Positions 40,941 through 50,191 of a DNA stretch of 64,000 nucleotides are shown here, in pieces; positions within the stretch are counted from its first letter, which is position 1; every line of letters begins with the position of its first letter. The notes beneath the pieces were generated by a model, which worked only from the letters and a program-made list of their open reading frames with translations, was not told where the DNA came from and searched no databases. Source of the DNA: an uncultured Prochlorococcus sp. (GTDB taxonomy: Bacteria; Cyanobacteriota; Cyanobacteriia; PCC-6307; Cyanobiaceae); NCBI RefSeq assembly GCF_902616385.1, contig NZ_CACMSM010000003.1, positions 1 to 64,000 of the forward strand, written 5' to 3'. The position numbers and the translations under genes are program-made.

Positions 40941-41075
40941 ATGGATGAGCTTTCTGTATTGTCAATTTCGTTATCTATAGCTTCTCTAGGAATATTTTTT
41001 TTATTTTTCGCTTCAAATGATGATGATGACCAAGATGGAGGTAAGTTGATTAAATCATTAGAAAGAATTAATTAA
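40941..41075 (+). CDS. TM microprotein with NDDDDQDGG tail (44 aa)
   Basis: MDELSVLSISLSIASLGIFFLFFASNDDDDQDGGKLIKSLERIN*. Confidence 0.55.
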   Translation: MDELSVLSISLSIASLGIFFLFFASNDDDDQDGGKLIKSLERIN

Positions 41076-41271
41076 TTCCAAGTAAATAAAACATTTAATA
41101 GAGATTTATAACCTATAAAGCCTGCATAAATGCAGCTTAAAAAAATAAAATAAACTTGTAATGTGCCAAGTCTTTTTTTCTTTAATGTTTTCATTGCTTT
41201 GATTGTTTATAGGGTAATTTTATTTAATTTGATTTTTATTAACATGAGTATTTTTTACATTAACTCAGACA

Positions 41272-42144
41272 TTAAAGAATTATTAATGTCAAGCCAAAAA
41301 ATAAAAAACAAGTAAAAAATATTATTTTTTTGGTAATTTCTCTTTCCTCATTGTTAGCAAAAAATAAGGAAATTACTGGAGATGTGCTTAATAAAGCCCA
41401 TCCTACTCCTATGGGAAGGGTTTTAAACACAACTTGTTGTAGAAATATTCCTATATTTGTTCCAAGAAGTATTGAAATAAAAAATCTTTTTTGTTGTTTT
41501 TTGTCTATGTTTTTTAAGAAAAAATTAATCTTAAATCCTTTTAGACTAATCAAAAAAATTATTGCACCTAATAATCTTATTTCAGTTGTAAGGAAAGGAG
41601 ATAAATTGCTTTGAAGAAAAACCATCCTTGATAAAAGGCCTCCAAAAACAGCACATAAAACTGATAGAAAAGGAAAAGCAAAAATCTTAAAGTTATTTTT
41701 TTCTGAGAAAGAGGAGTTTCCCTCTTTAAAATCGTTACCTTTTCTGAGAATTATGAATAGCGAAATCGTTACTATAGTTATTCCAACCCATGATTTAGTT
41801 GTTAAATTTTCATTAATAAAAAATTCCCCCGACAAAGCTGCCATTAACGGAGAAAGAGTTTCTATAGATAAAGTTTTTCTTGTGCCAATTGTTTGTAATG
41901 ACTTTAAATAGAAAGTATCACCTAAACCAATACCTATTATTCCACTAATTAATAATATAAATATATTTTTTATTGCAGTTGTAGAACTTAGATTAAAAAA
42001 AGCAGGTATAAAAATTAAAAAAGCTATTATATTTTTTATCAAATTAATATCTATTGATTTATGTTTTTGAGTTTGCGCGCGCCAAATAAAGCAAGCATAA
42101 GTCCAAGATGTCGCAGCTCCAAAAGCAGAAAGGATTCCAATCAA
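41272..42144 (-). CDS. EamA/DMT-family transporter
   Basis: Multi-TM; GIIGIGLGDTFYLKSLQTIGTRKTLSIETLSPLMAALSGEFFINENLTTKSWVGITIV. Confidence 0.85.
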   Translation of the reverse strand: MIGILSAFGAATSWTYACFIWRAQTQKHKSIDINLIKNIIAFLIFIPAFFNLSSTTAIKNIFILLISGIIGIGLGDTFYLKSLQTIGTRKTLSIETLSPLMAALSGEFFINENLTTKSWVGITIVTISLFIILRKGNDFKEGNSSFSEKNNFKIFAFPFLSVLCAVFGGLLSRMVFLQSNLSPFLTTEIRLLGAIIFLISLKGFKINFFLKNIDKKQQKRFFISILLGTNIGIFLQQVVFKTLPIGVGWALLSTSPVISLFFANNEEREITKKIIFFTCFLFFGLTLIIL

Positions 42145-42280
42145 AATGAATAATTTTTAAAAATTTTATTTTATAAATTGAGTAAATGCTAAAAAGAATA
42201 CATAAATAAGAATTAAAATCCCTGGTAAATACTGAATTAGTGATTTGAAATTATTTTTTTTCATATTTTCTAAAATTTTT

Positions 42281-42517
42281 TTAAACTGTTTTTTTATTAG
42301 TAGGGTACAAACTCTCTAACTTCTTTCTTCTTTTAACTTTCTCATTAATTCTTTCTTCTTTTTCTTTTTTCTTGATCTCATCATTTATCTTATTTTGTCT
42401 ATATCCAAACCAAAGTAGAACCCAAATAAAAGAAGTTATTAAAAGAAGAGCAGTATATTGACCAGTCATAGGAAAACTGGCCTCAGAATATTTAACGTAA
42501 GAAAATATTAGACTCAT
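42281..42517 (-). CDS. small TM protein with basic tail (78 aa)
   Basis: TM segment TALLLITSFIWVLLWFGYRQNKINDEIKKKEKEERINEKVKRRKKLESLYPTNKKTV. Confidence 0.55.
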   Translation of the reverse strand: MSLIFSYVKYSEASFPMTGQYTALLLITSFIWVLLWFGYRQNKINDEIKKKEKEERINEKVKRRKKLESLYPTNKKTV

Positions 42518-42703
42518 TTAATTAAGTTAAAGCATAAAAATAACGACTGCGTTTATTTTTTTAAAAATTTAAAAATTAGTAAATTGCAACTATTTATTAT
42601 TTAGTTTTAAAGTTTTTTATTAATTTTTTTTATGGTTTTTGGAGTAATTTTTCTTATTTACTCCTTGCTATTATCAGATTGAAGCATATTAATTAATAAG
42701 TTT

Positions 42704-43936
42704 TTGGAACCATTTGAATTAGCAGTTGTAGGAGGCGGTGCAGCCGGTTTCATGACAGCAATAACTGCTGCTGAAAATGGAGTAAAAAGAATAGTAATTC
42801 TTGAAGGTACTTCAAAACTTATGGAGAAAGTCAGGATTAGTGGAGGGGGAAGATGTAACGTCACTAATGCGACATGGATACCTAATGAACTAGTTGAGAA
42901 TTACCCCAGAGGTGGAATTCAGCTCTTGGAATCATTTAATCGTTTTGCTGCTGGAGATGTATATGATTGGTTTGAGAAAAAAGGGTTAAAATTAAAAATT
43001 GAGGAAGATCTAAGAGTTTTCCCAGTATCAAATTCTTCTTCAGATGTTATTGATTGTTTAAGAAAAAGTGCTTTATCAAAAGACGTAGAGATATTAACAA
43101 AATTTTTTGTAAAAGAAATTTCAAAAACTCCAGATAATATATTCAATATTTTTAGTCTTAAAAAAGCAAATGTAACTGCAAAAAATATTATTCTTTCAAC
43201 TGGAGGTAATCCAAGCGGATATAAATTAGCTCAAAATCTTGGACACACCATTGTAAAACCCGTACCATCGCTTTTTACTTTTTCTACAAAAGAACCAAAT
43301 TTGGAAGAATGTAGTGGGGTATCGATAAAGGGTATAGATATAGAAATTAAATTAAATAATAAGAATTTTCAAAATAGAGGCGATTTACTAATAACGCATT
43401 GGGGGTTTAGTGGGCCAGCAATATTAAAACTTTCGTCAATTGCAGCAAGGGAACTTTATAGCCAAAAATATAAATTTAATCTAATCATTAAATGGTCTTC
43501 TTTAAGTTATAAGGACTTAAAAGAAAAAGTTAATTATTTAAGATTAAATAAAGGCAAGGTAAATCTAATTAACAGTAGACCTATTCCACTATTAACAAAA
43601 AGGTTATGGATTTTTTTATTAAAGAAAATAGGCATTGATAAAGAGAAAAAGTGGGCTGATTTACTGGCGGATGAAAGGGAGAAAATGATAAATATTCTAA
43701 TGAGGGATAAATATATAATTTCGGGCAAAGGTCCATTTGGAGAGGAATTTGTTACTTCCGGAGGCGTAAAAATTAATGAGGTTAATTTTAAAAGTATGGA
43801 GAGCTTAATTTGTCCAGGGTTATTTTTTTCTGGAGAAGTTTTGGATGTTGATGGGATCACAGGTGGATTTAATTTTCAACATTGTTGGACAAGTGGATGG
43901 ATCGCTGGGATGGCAGTCTCAAAGTTAAATCATTAA
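42704..43936 (+). CDS. NAD(P)/FAD-dependent oxidoreductase, HI0933/YhiN family
   Basis: AVVGGGAAGFMTAITAAENG, KVRISGGGRCNVTNA, TSGGVKINEVNFKSMESLICPGLFFSGEVLDVDGITGGFNFQHCWTSGWIAG. Confidence 0.93.
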   Translation: MEPFELAVVGGGAAGFMTAITAAENGVKRIVILEGTSKLMEKVRISGGGRCNVTNATWIPNELVENYPRGGIQLLESFNRFAAGDVYDWFEKKGLKLKIEEDLRVFPVSNSSSDVIDCLRKSALSKDVEILTKFFVKEISKTPDNIFNIFSLKKANVTAKNIILSTGGNPSGYKLAQNLGHTIVKPVPSLFTFSTKEPNLEECSGVSIKGIDIEIKLNNKNFQNRGDLLITHWGFSGPAILKLSSIAARELYSQKYKFNLIIKWSSLSYKDLKEKVNYLRLNKGKVNLINSRPIPLLTKRLWIFLLKKIGIDKEKKWADLLADEREKMINILMRDKYIISGKGPFGEEFVTSGGVKINEVNFKSMESLICPGLFFSGEVLDVDGITGGFNFQHCWTSGWIAGMAVSKLNH

Positions 43937-44067
43937 ATAGTAAATTAATTAAGTAATAAATCAGTAAGTAACAAATCAATAAGTTTATCTTTTTTTTATT
44001 AAGTATTAGACGGAAAAAGTTTTTTGAAGAAACTTTAATTTAAAGTTTTAATTATTGGTGAAGATTA

Positions 44068-44814
44068 ATGCAGAATCTTGTATCAAAAAAAGAAGAGGAA
44101 AGAAGATTAAAAGCTTTAGCAGAATATAGGATTTTGGGAACCAAGCCAGAATCATGTTATGACGATATTACAAAAATTGCTGCTACAACCTGTAATGTGC
44201 CTATTTCTTTAATGACTTTGGTAGATAAAGATAAACAATGGTTTAAATCCAAAATAGGACTTCAAATATCAGAAACTAGAAGAGATTGGTCTTTTTGTAC
44301 CCATGCAATAAAAGAAAATAGTCCATTAATCATTCATGATGCTTTCCAAGATGAAAGATTTATAAATAATCCATTGGTAATAGGAGACCCCAAGATTCGT
44401 TTTTATGCAGGTTTTCCCCTTAGAAATAGTGATGGTAATAAACTTGGAACTCTTTGTGTAATAGATAGAAAGCCAGGAAATCTAACTACACAACAATTCA
44501 ATATTATGGAATTATTATCCAAGCAAATAGTTTCATTTTTAGAGCTTAGAAAAAAGTCATTGAACTTGCTAGATGCATTGTCTAACTTGCACAAACAGGA
44601 AGGTATTTTATCTGTCTGTTCATATTGCAGAGAAGTGAAAAATAAGGAGGGCGATTGGATGCATTTAGAAAAATATCTTTCGAAAATTAGTGATATTAGA
44701 TTCAGTCATGGGGTTTGTGATAATTGTATGGAAAAACATTTCCCAGATGTAATCGAAGTATGGAATAAAAAGGATTTTTTTGAAGATGGCCAGAAAAGGT
44801 ATTTAGAGTCTTAG
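44068..44814 (+). CDS. stand-alone GAF-domain protein with C-terminal Cys-cluster module
   Basis: GAF: RILGTKPESCYDDITKIAATTCNVPISLMTLVDKDKQWFKSKIGL...FYAGFPLRNSDGNKLGTLCVIDRKPG; tail SVCSYCREVKNKEGDWMHLEKYLSKISDIRFSHGVCDNCMEKHFP. Confidence 0.85.
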   Translation: MQNLVSKKEEERRLKALAEYRILGTKPESCYDDITKIAATTCNVPISLMTLVDKDKQWFKSKIGLQISETRRDWSFCTHAIKENSPLIIHDAFQDERFINNPLVIGDPKIRFYAGFPLRNSDGNKLGTLCVIDRKPGNLTTQQFNIMELLSKQIVSFLELRKKSLNLLDALSNLHKQEGILSVCSYCREVKNKEGDWMHLEKYLSKISDIRFSHGVCDNCMEKHFPDVIEVWNKKDFFEDGQKRYLES

Positions 44815-44901
44815 ATTTAATACCTTGCTTTTAAGTTTTTAATTTATTTCTAAACAAATTCTTCATTTGGTGGTTAGGATTGTAAAAATTTTGACTTAAA
44901 C

Positions 44902-45387
44902 ATGTTACTAGGAACTTTATTAACAGGTGAAATTGCTAAAAGTGCATTAGTAGCATATGTTCATTACTTAGGAATTATTTTGTGTTTCGGTTCTCTTTTG
45001 TTTGAAAGATTGACTCTCAAAGTAGGTCTTAATAGAAATGAGACGATCTCAATGATAATTGCAGATGTGGTTTATGGTTTGGCAGGAGTTGCAATATTAG
45101 TTACTGGGATTTTGCGTGTTAAGTATTTTGGTCAAGGAGGTGATTTCTATACAGGTAACCCTGTGTTTTGGATAAAAGTTTCTCTTTACATTCTGGTGGG
45201 ATTACTTTCTTTATACCCAACAACAACATATATCTTATGGGCTATTCCATTAAGTAAAAATAAATTACCTGAAATATCTGAGAATCTAGTTAAGAGGTTC
45301 AGACTCATCATTACTACTGAATTAGTAGGCTTTGCAACAATACCGTTGTTTGCCACTCTTATGGCTAGAGGTGTAGGTTTAGGTTGA
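44902..45387 (+). CDS. DUF2214 family membrane protein
   Basis: ALVAYVHYLGIILCFGSLLFERLTLKVGLNRNE...IADVVYGLAGVAILVTGILRVKYFGQGGDFYTGNPVFWIKVSLY. Confidence 0.8.
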   Translation: MLLGTLLTGEIAKSALVAYVHYLGIILCFGSLLFERLTLKVGLNRNETISMIIADVVYGLAGVAILVTGILRVKYFGQGGDFYTGNPVFWIKVSLYILVGLLSLYPTTTYILWAIPLSKNKLPEISENLVKRFRLIITTELVGFATIPLFATLMARGVGLG

Positions 45388-45920
45388 AAAATTTATTTCT
45401 AGAAAGAAATTGTTTAATAAGTACTAACAAACTATATAGATGGAGTTTAAGTTATAAGATTTCTAAATCTACAAAGGAAATTATTTTTATTGGTTTAAAT
45501 CCCTCATTATCGGATGAAGTTTTCTTAGATAATACAACAAAAAAGATAATCAAAATTTCGAAAAACAATAATTATGGCAAAGTAAAATTAATAAATCTAT
45601 TTGCTCTTATTTCAAGCAAACCAGAAAAACTTTTTAATCACAAAAATCCTGTGGGTAATCTAAACAATAATCATATTAATAAAAACTTAAAACACTGGTC
45701 TGAAAATAAAAATTGTGATTTATGGTTAGGTTGGGGTAACAAAGGGAAATTTCTGAATAGAAATAAAAAAATATCAAAAAAAATAATGCAATATAACTTA
45801 ATTAGGAAAAATAATTTTGATAATTCTCTGGGACCGCTTTTAATTAAGAAAACAATCAAAGATAATCCAATACATCCTCTATACTGTTCTGATAATTCCA
45901 TCCTCCAATCTTATTTTTAG
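45384..45920 (+). CDS. DUF1643 family protein
   Basis: YRWSLSYKISKSTKEIIFIGLNPSLSDEVFLDNTTKKIIKISKNNNYGKVKLINLFALISSKPEKL; overlaps the preceding gene by 4 bp. Confidence 0.82.
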   Translation: MKNLFLERNCLISTNKLYRWSLSYKISKSTKEIIFIGLNPSLSDEVFLDNTTKKIIKISKNNNYGKVKLINLFALISSKPEKLFNHKNPVGNLNNNHINKNLKHWSENKNCDLWLGWGNKGKFLNRNKKISKKIMQYNLIRKNNFDNSLGPLLIKKTIKDNPIHPLYCSDNSILQSYF

Positions 45921-46002
45921 GTAGTAAGGCTCAAATGCAAACCAGCATTTTTAGCTATTCCATTAAATATGTGTTAACTTCTATTTGTTAAGTTAACCTT
46001 AT

Positions 46003-46131
46003 ATGAAAATTTCAAAGCAACTAAATAAACTAAAAAACTTGAATGTTGAGGCAGAAAAATGTTCTACGAGAGAAGAAGCAAAAAAAATAATTAATAAAGC
46101 AAATAAAGCACAAAGTAAAATTAACAAATAA
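46003..46131 (+). CDS. small basic protein (42 aa)
   Basis: MKISKQLNKLKNLNVEAEKCSTREEAKKIINKANKAQSKINK*. Confidence 0.5.
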   Translation: MKISKQLNKLKNLNVEAEKCSTREEAKKIINKANKAQSKINK

Positions 46132-46216
46132 ATAAAAAGTAATTTCACTTATTTATAATTTATAATATTCAAATATTTAATTTAAACAAATACACCATAT
46201 TTATTTACTAGTAATA

Positions 46217-46948
46217 ATGTCTTTTAAAATAATTAAAATAAGGAAATCTCACGAAAGATTTAAATCGACTAGAGAATGGCTAAATTCGATGCATTCATTT
46301 TCTTTCGCAGAGCATAGAGATCCAAAATGGGATAATTTTGGGAAAATTAGAGTTATAAACGAAGATATTATTTCTCCTAATGCAGGATTTAATACACATT
46401 CTCATGCAAATATGGAAATAATTACTGTTGTAACAAAAGGAGCAATAACTCATAGAGACTCGTTAAATAATCTTGGAAAAATTCACAAAGATGAAGTACA
46501 AGTTATGTCTGCAGGTACAGGAATCTCTCATAGCGAGAAGAATGAAGAAAATGAGACATGTAAATTGTTCCAGATTTGGATATATCCTCAAAAAGAAAAT
46601 ATCAAACCCCGGTATGATCAAATTTCATTAAATGAAAAGTTGTGGGATAATCTTATTTTTAATTACAAAGACGTAAAAAATAATAACCTTTTTCTAAATC
46701 AAAGTATCTCTTTATGGCGTTGTAAATATAAGCCAATTAAAGAAAAAAAATTGCCATTAAAAATCGATAAATATAATTGGATACAAATAATAGAAGGTAA
46801 TCTTTTATTAAAAAGTAAAGACTCTAATTCAAATATATGTCTTGAATCTGGAGATGGCTTGGGTTTTGAAGTTAATTATTATGATGATGTCTCTATAGAT
46901 ACTGAAAAAGAACTAGATTTTCTCTTATTTTCGATGCCTTCTTTGTAA
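46217..46948 (+). CDS. pirin family protein
   Basis: HSFSFAEHRDPKWDNFGKIRVINEDIISPNAGFNTHSHANMEIITVVTKGAITHRDSLNNLGKIHKDEVQVMSAGTGISHSEKN. Confidence 0.93.
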   Translation: MSFKIIKIRKSHERFKSTREWLNSMHSFSFAEHRDPKWDNFGKIRVINEDIISPNAGFNTHSHANMEIITVVTKGAITHRDSLNNLGKIHKDEVQVMSAGTGISHSEKNEENETCKLFQIWIYPQKENIKPRYDQISLNEKLWDNLIFNYKDVKNNNLFLNQSISLWRCKYKPIKEKKLPLKIDKYNWIQIIEGNLLLKSKDSNSNICLESGDGLGFEVNYYDDVSIDTEKELDFLLFSMPSL

Positions 46949-46961
46949 TTTATACGTAACT

Positions 46962-47276
46962 TTACCCATCAAAACCTTTATTAAATGCATTTAAAGCTTG
47001 CAAAGCCATATTAAGGTGAACTTCCATAGCACCAAGAGCAATTAAAGAATTCGGTGATTTATCTTTTAGTAAATTCTCTTTTCTTTTTGATAACTCATTA
47101 ACTACTTTCTTAGTTGAAGCTTCCCAAGTGTTTATCAACTCTTCAAATTCTCTTTTTTCGGGACTTTCTATTTCTGCTAATTCATCAGAAAAATGAGAAT
47201 CTTTTTGTGCCTTAAGCATCAAGAAACTTAATTTTTTATGACTTATTGCTTGAGGTAAATTGTTAGATTCACTCAT
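46962..47276 (-). CDS. hypothetical helical protein
   Basis: 104-aa ORF downstream of murD on the same strand. Confidence 0.6.
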   Translation of the reverse strand: MSESNNLPQAISHKKLSFLMLKAQKDSHFSDELAEIESPEKREFEELINTWEASTKKVVNELSKRKENLLKDKSPNSLIALGAMEVHLNMALQALNAFNKGFDG

Positions 47277-47376
47277 TACTAGTAGTTAATTTATAATCAA
47301 AATCTAACTAATTAAGTGAATATTAGCTAGGGGGGAACGGTTGTGATGACCGACCTGAAAATTACGAAATGATACT

Positions 47377-48840
47377 TTAACAAAAAATGGATTTATTAAC
47401 CTTTAATTTTTCACTTATTAGTTTCTTGAAATAATCTCCACGCTCTTCATAATTTTTAAATTGATCAAAACTAGAGCATGAAGGTGAGAATAATAATGTT
47501 CCAACCCTATTATTGCGTAAATAATTAAAAACAAAATTTAAAAGCTCTTTTAGTTCTGAAAATTCAAAAATATTTTTTTTAAATCCTTCATTAATAAGCG
47601 CCATTTTTAGGACTTTTGAGCTTTCTCCAAAAAGGAAAACACATTTAACTTTTTTCTCTAAAACTTTTATCCACTCACTATATTCATTCCCTTTTAATCT
47701 ACCCCCAGCAATGATTATTATTTGACCTTCAATTGAATTTATTCCTGCAATAGATGAGTCAAAATTTGTAGCTTTACTATCATTAATTATTTCCAGATCA
47801 TTATTTTTATAAATTGTTTCCATCCTATGGGGTAATTGTTTGTAATTAGATAAAGAATCTTTAATCTTCCTCCCAGATAATCCAACTTTTCTAGCTGCTG
47901 CAATTACCAATAAAAGATTTTGAAGATTATGCATTCCTTTTAAAGAAAAATGTTCAAGTTTGAATAATTTCTTTCCTCTCTCAACAATGTATGCTTTATC
48001 ATCTATCCAATAATCGCATTGAATAAAATTTGATTTATCGAAACTAGTTGTTATCCAAACCCCACTTGATAGCGAACTGTAATGATTTCTAAGATTTTTA
48101 TCGTCATAATTATAAATTCTAAAATCAGATTTTTCTAGCAAGCTTTTTTTTATATTGAAATAGTTTTCAAGTGTTTTATGTCTTTCAAGATGATCTTCTG
48201 TGAAGGTTGTCCATATTCCAATATTAGGTGTTACTTCTGGGGATATTTCTATTTGATAACTGCTTAATTCAGCTACAACCCAATCAATTTTTTCATGTTT
48301 TTTGGAGTGAGCATATTTACATAAAGGTGTACCAATATTGCCAGCAAAAGGAGCATTTAATCCAGTATCACAGAGTATATGGCTTAGTAGATGAGTAACA
48401 GTAGTCTTGCCATTAGTGCCAGTAATACCTATCCAATTTGTGTCTTTTAAAATTTCCCATGCAACATTAATTTCTCCAATTACTTTAATTCCCTTTTTTT
48501 TTAATTTAATAATCGTTTTATGGTCATAAGGTATTGATGGACTTACAACAACAGATTCGATCTCTTTCACAAAAGGTTGAATTTTTTCAAATACAAACTC
48601 TTTATTCAAAGAAACTTGTATATTAAGCTCTTCTAATACTGTTTTTCTTTCTGAGAATTCTATCCCATCTTTATTTTCCCAAACAATTACTCTCTTATTG
48701 ATGCTTCTCAAATACTTGGCAGCCCAAAATCCCGATTTACCTAATCCAATTACAAGATTAATGTTTCCTTTATTAAGATGATTATCTATCATTAAATTTA
48801 TAATTGAATTTATATTAATTGTGTTTAAGGGGTAATTCAA
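47377..48840 (-). CDS. murD: UDP-N-acetylmuramoylalanine--D-glutamate ligase
   Basis: [73 protein letters not shown]. Confidence 0.95.
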   Translation of the reverse strand: MNYPLNTININSIINLMIDNHLNKGNINLVIGLGKSGFWAAKYLRSINKRVIVWENKDGIEFSERKTVLEELNIQVSLNKEFVFEKIQPFVKEIESVVVSPSIPYDHKTIIKLKKKGIKVIGEINVAWEILKDTNWIGITGTNGKTTVTHLLSHILCDTGLNAPFAGNIGTPLCKYAHSKKHEKIDWVVAELSSYQIEISPEVTPNIGIWTTFTEDHLERHKTLENYFNIKKSLLEKSDFRIYNYDDKNLRNHYSSLSSGVWITTSFDKSNFIQCDYWIDDKAYIVERGKKLFKLEHFSLKGMHNLQNLLLVIAAARKVGLSGRKIKDSLSNYKQLPHRMETIYKNNDLEIINDSKATNFDSSIAGINSIEGQIIIIAGGRLKGNEYSEWIKVLEKKVKCVFLFGESSKVLKMALINEGFKKNIFEFSELKELLNFVFNYLRNNRVGTLLFSPSCSSFDQFKNYEERGDYFKKLISEKLKVNKSIFC

Positions 48841-48892
48841 TCATGAGATCTTTCTTCAGTATTTGTAGTATTCGCCAAAGAAAAATTAATTA

Positions 48893-49159
48893 ATGGAAGA
48901 AAATACTGCAAAATATTGGTTCTCTTGGTTTTATGAAAAGTGGGAGGAAAATGCTCCAGGTGAATTAATTGAAAAGGGTTTAACTCCGTCTCAGATTGCT
49001 GAGCGCTTTGTTAATGAAAACCATGATAGTTTTATTGAATTGTCAAAAAAAATTGATGAAAAAAATTATGATGCCTTAACAGAATTTATGAAGCTCTCAG
49101 AGAGTGAATTACATATCTTGAAGTATTTTCTAAAGTTAGTAAAAATGAAAAATTTATAA
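48893..49159 (+). CDS. hypothetical protein, paralogue of 38127-38444
   Basis: GLTPSQIAERFVNENHDSFIELSKKIDEKNYDALTEFMKLSESELHILKYFLK. Confidence 0.65.
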   Translation: MEENTAKYWFSWFYEKWEENAPGELIEKGLTPSQIAERFVNENHDSFIELSKKIDEKNYDALTEFMKLSESELHILKYFLKLVKMKNL

Positions 49160-50083
49160 GAAGTTACTAAGTATTTCAAGGCTTTTTACCCATAAATTTT
49201 TTCTTTCTTTTTTACTCATAGCGAAAGGAGAAGTAGGGGATAGTTTTGGATGTCCTCTGAAATTAAATCTAGGACCATAATGGTCGCCGCCTCTTGCATC
49301 TGGAGAAGTAGCTGCAAAAAGTTGAGGTAAAGCACCCATCTCAGCAGTTTGAAAAATAGGGCTAAATAATTCCAAGGAGAAAATTTCTAATGGACTAGGG
49401 TTAGGTTTTTGAGCAGTAAAGAGATTTGTTTTTGCAATTCCTGGGTGAGCAGCTAAAGAAAGTATATTTTTGTGCTTTAAGTTTTCATTTAGTTCCAAAG
49501 CAAACATTACATTTGCCAATTTGCTATTGGAGTAAGATTCCCATTTGTTGTAATAGTTCTCAGCTTTAAGATCTTTCCAACCAACTTTGCCAAAAAATTG
49601 TGCTCCAGAAGTAACCGTCACTATTCTAGAGTCTTCTTTTTTTTCAATAATTGGAAGTAGCTTTAGGGTCAAAAGCATGTGAGCTAGATGATTAACTGCA
49701 AATTGTATTTCATATCCCTGGGCACTAAGAGTTTTAGGCGGATGCATAATGCCTGCATTATTAATTAGTAAATCTAAATTTTCAAAATTATCAGAAATTT
49801 TCGACTGAACTTCAACAATATTTTTTAAATCTGATAAATCTAATTCTAAAGGTGTAAATAATCCTTCAGGATTAAGACCTTTAAGTTTTTTGATAGTTTG
49901 ATTAGCTTTTTCAAGCGATCTACAAGCTATTACAACATGAGCATTTTTTTCTGCTAAGGCCTTTGCAGTGTAGTATCCAAGGCCGCTATTCGCACCAGTG
50001 ATTAGCGCTGTTTTACCTGTAAGGTTTGGAATATTAGATGTTCCCCAGTTAGAGATTTTAGGTCTTGAAATAGTGGCAGTCAT
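49154..50083 (-). CDS. short-chain dehydrogenase/reductase
   Basis: TGKTALITGANSGLGYYTAKALAEKNAHVVIACRS, LINNAGIMHPP, YSNSKLANVMFALEL. Confidence 0.92.
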   Translation of the reverse strand: MTATISRPKISNWGTSNIPNLTGKTALITGANSGLGYYTAKALAEKNAHVVIACRSLEKANQTIKKLKGLNPEGLFTPLELDLSDLKNIVEVQSKISDNFENLDLLINNAGIMHPPKTLSAQGYEIQFAVNHLAHMLLTLKLLPIIEKKEDSRIVTVTSGAQFFGKVGWKDLKAENYYNKWESYSNSKLANVMFALELNENLKHKNILSLAAHPGIAKTNLFTAQKPNPSPLEIFSLELFSPIFQTAEMGALPQLFAATSPDARGGDHYGPRFNFRGHPKLSPTSPFAMSKKERKNLWVKSLEILSNFL

Positions 50084-50191
50084 TTAGTAATCCTGCAAAT
50101 TGATTTGGAATTTAACCAAAATTTAGTTACTTTTCCACTGTAAATACTGGAAGTCAGTATCGTGAGCTCTTATTGAAGGTACTATTGAATG

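Noticed and set aside
40789-40980. 63-aa + ORF
   Set aside because: Overlaps the cupin start antisense and the acidic-tail microprotein 40941-41075 in another frame.
12140-46000. Integrated prophage or classical genomic island
   Set aside because: No integrase, transposase, phage structural genes or tRNA-anchored repeats seen.
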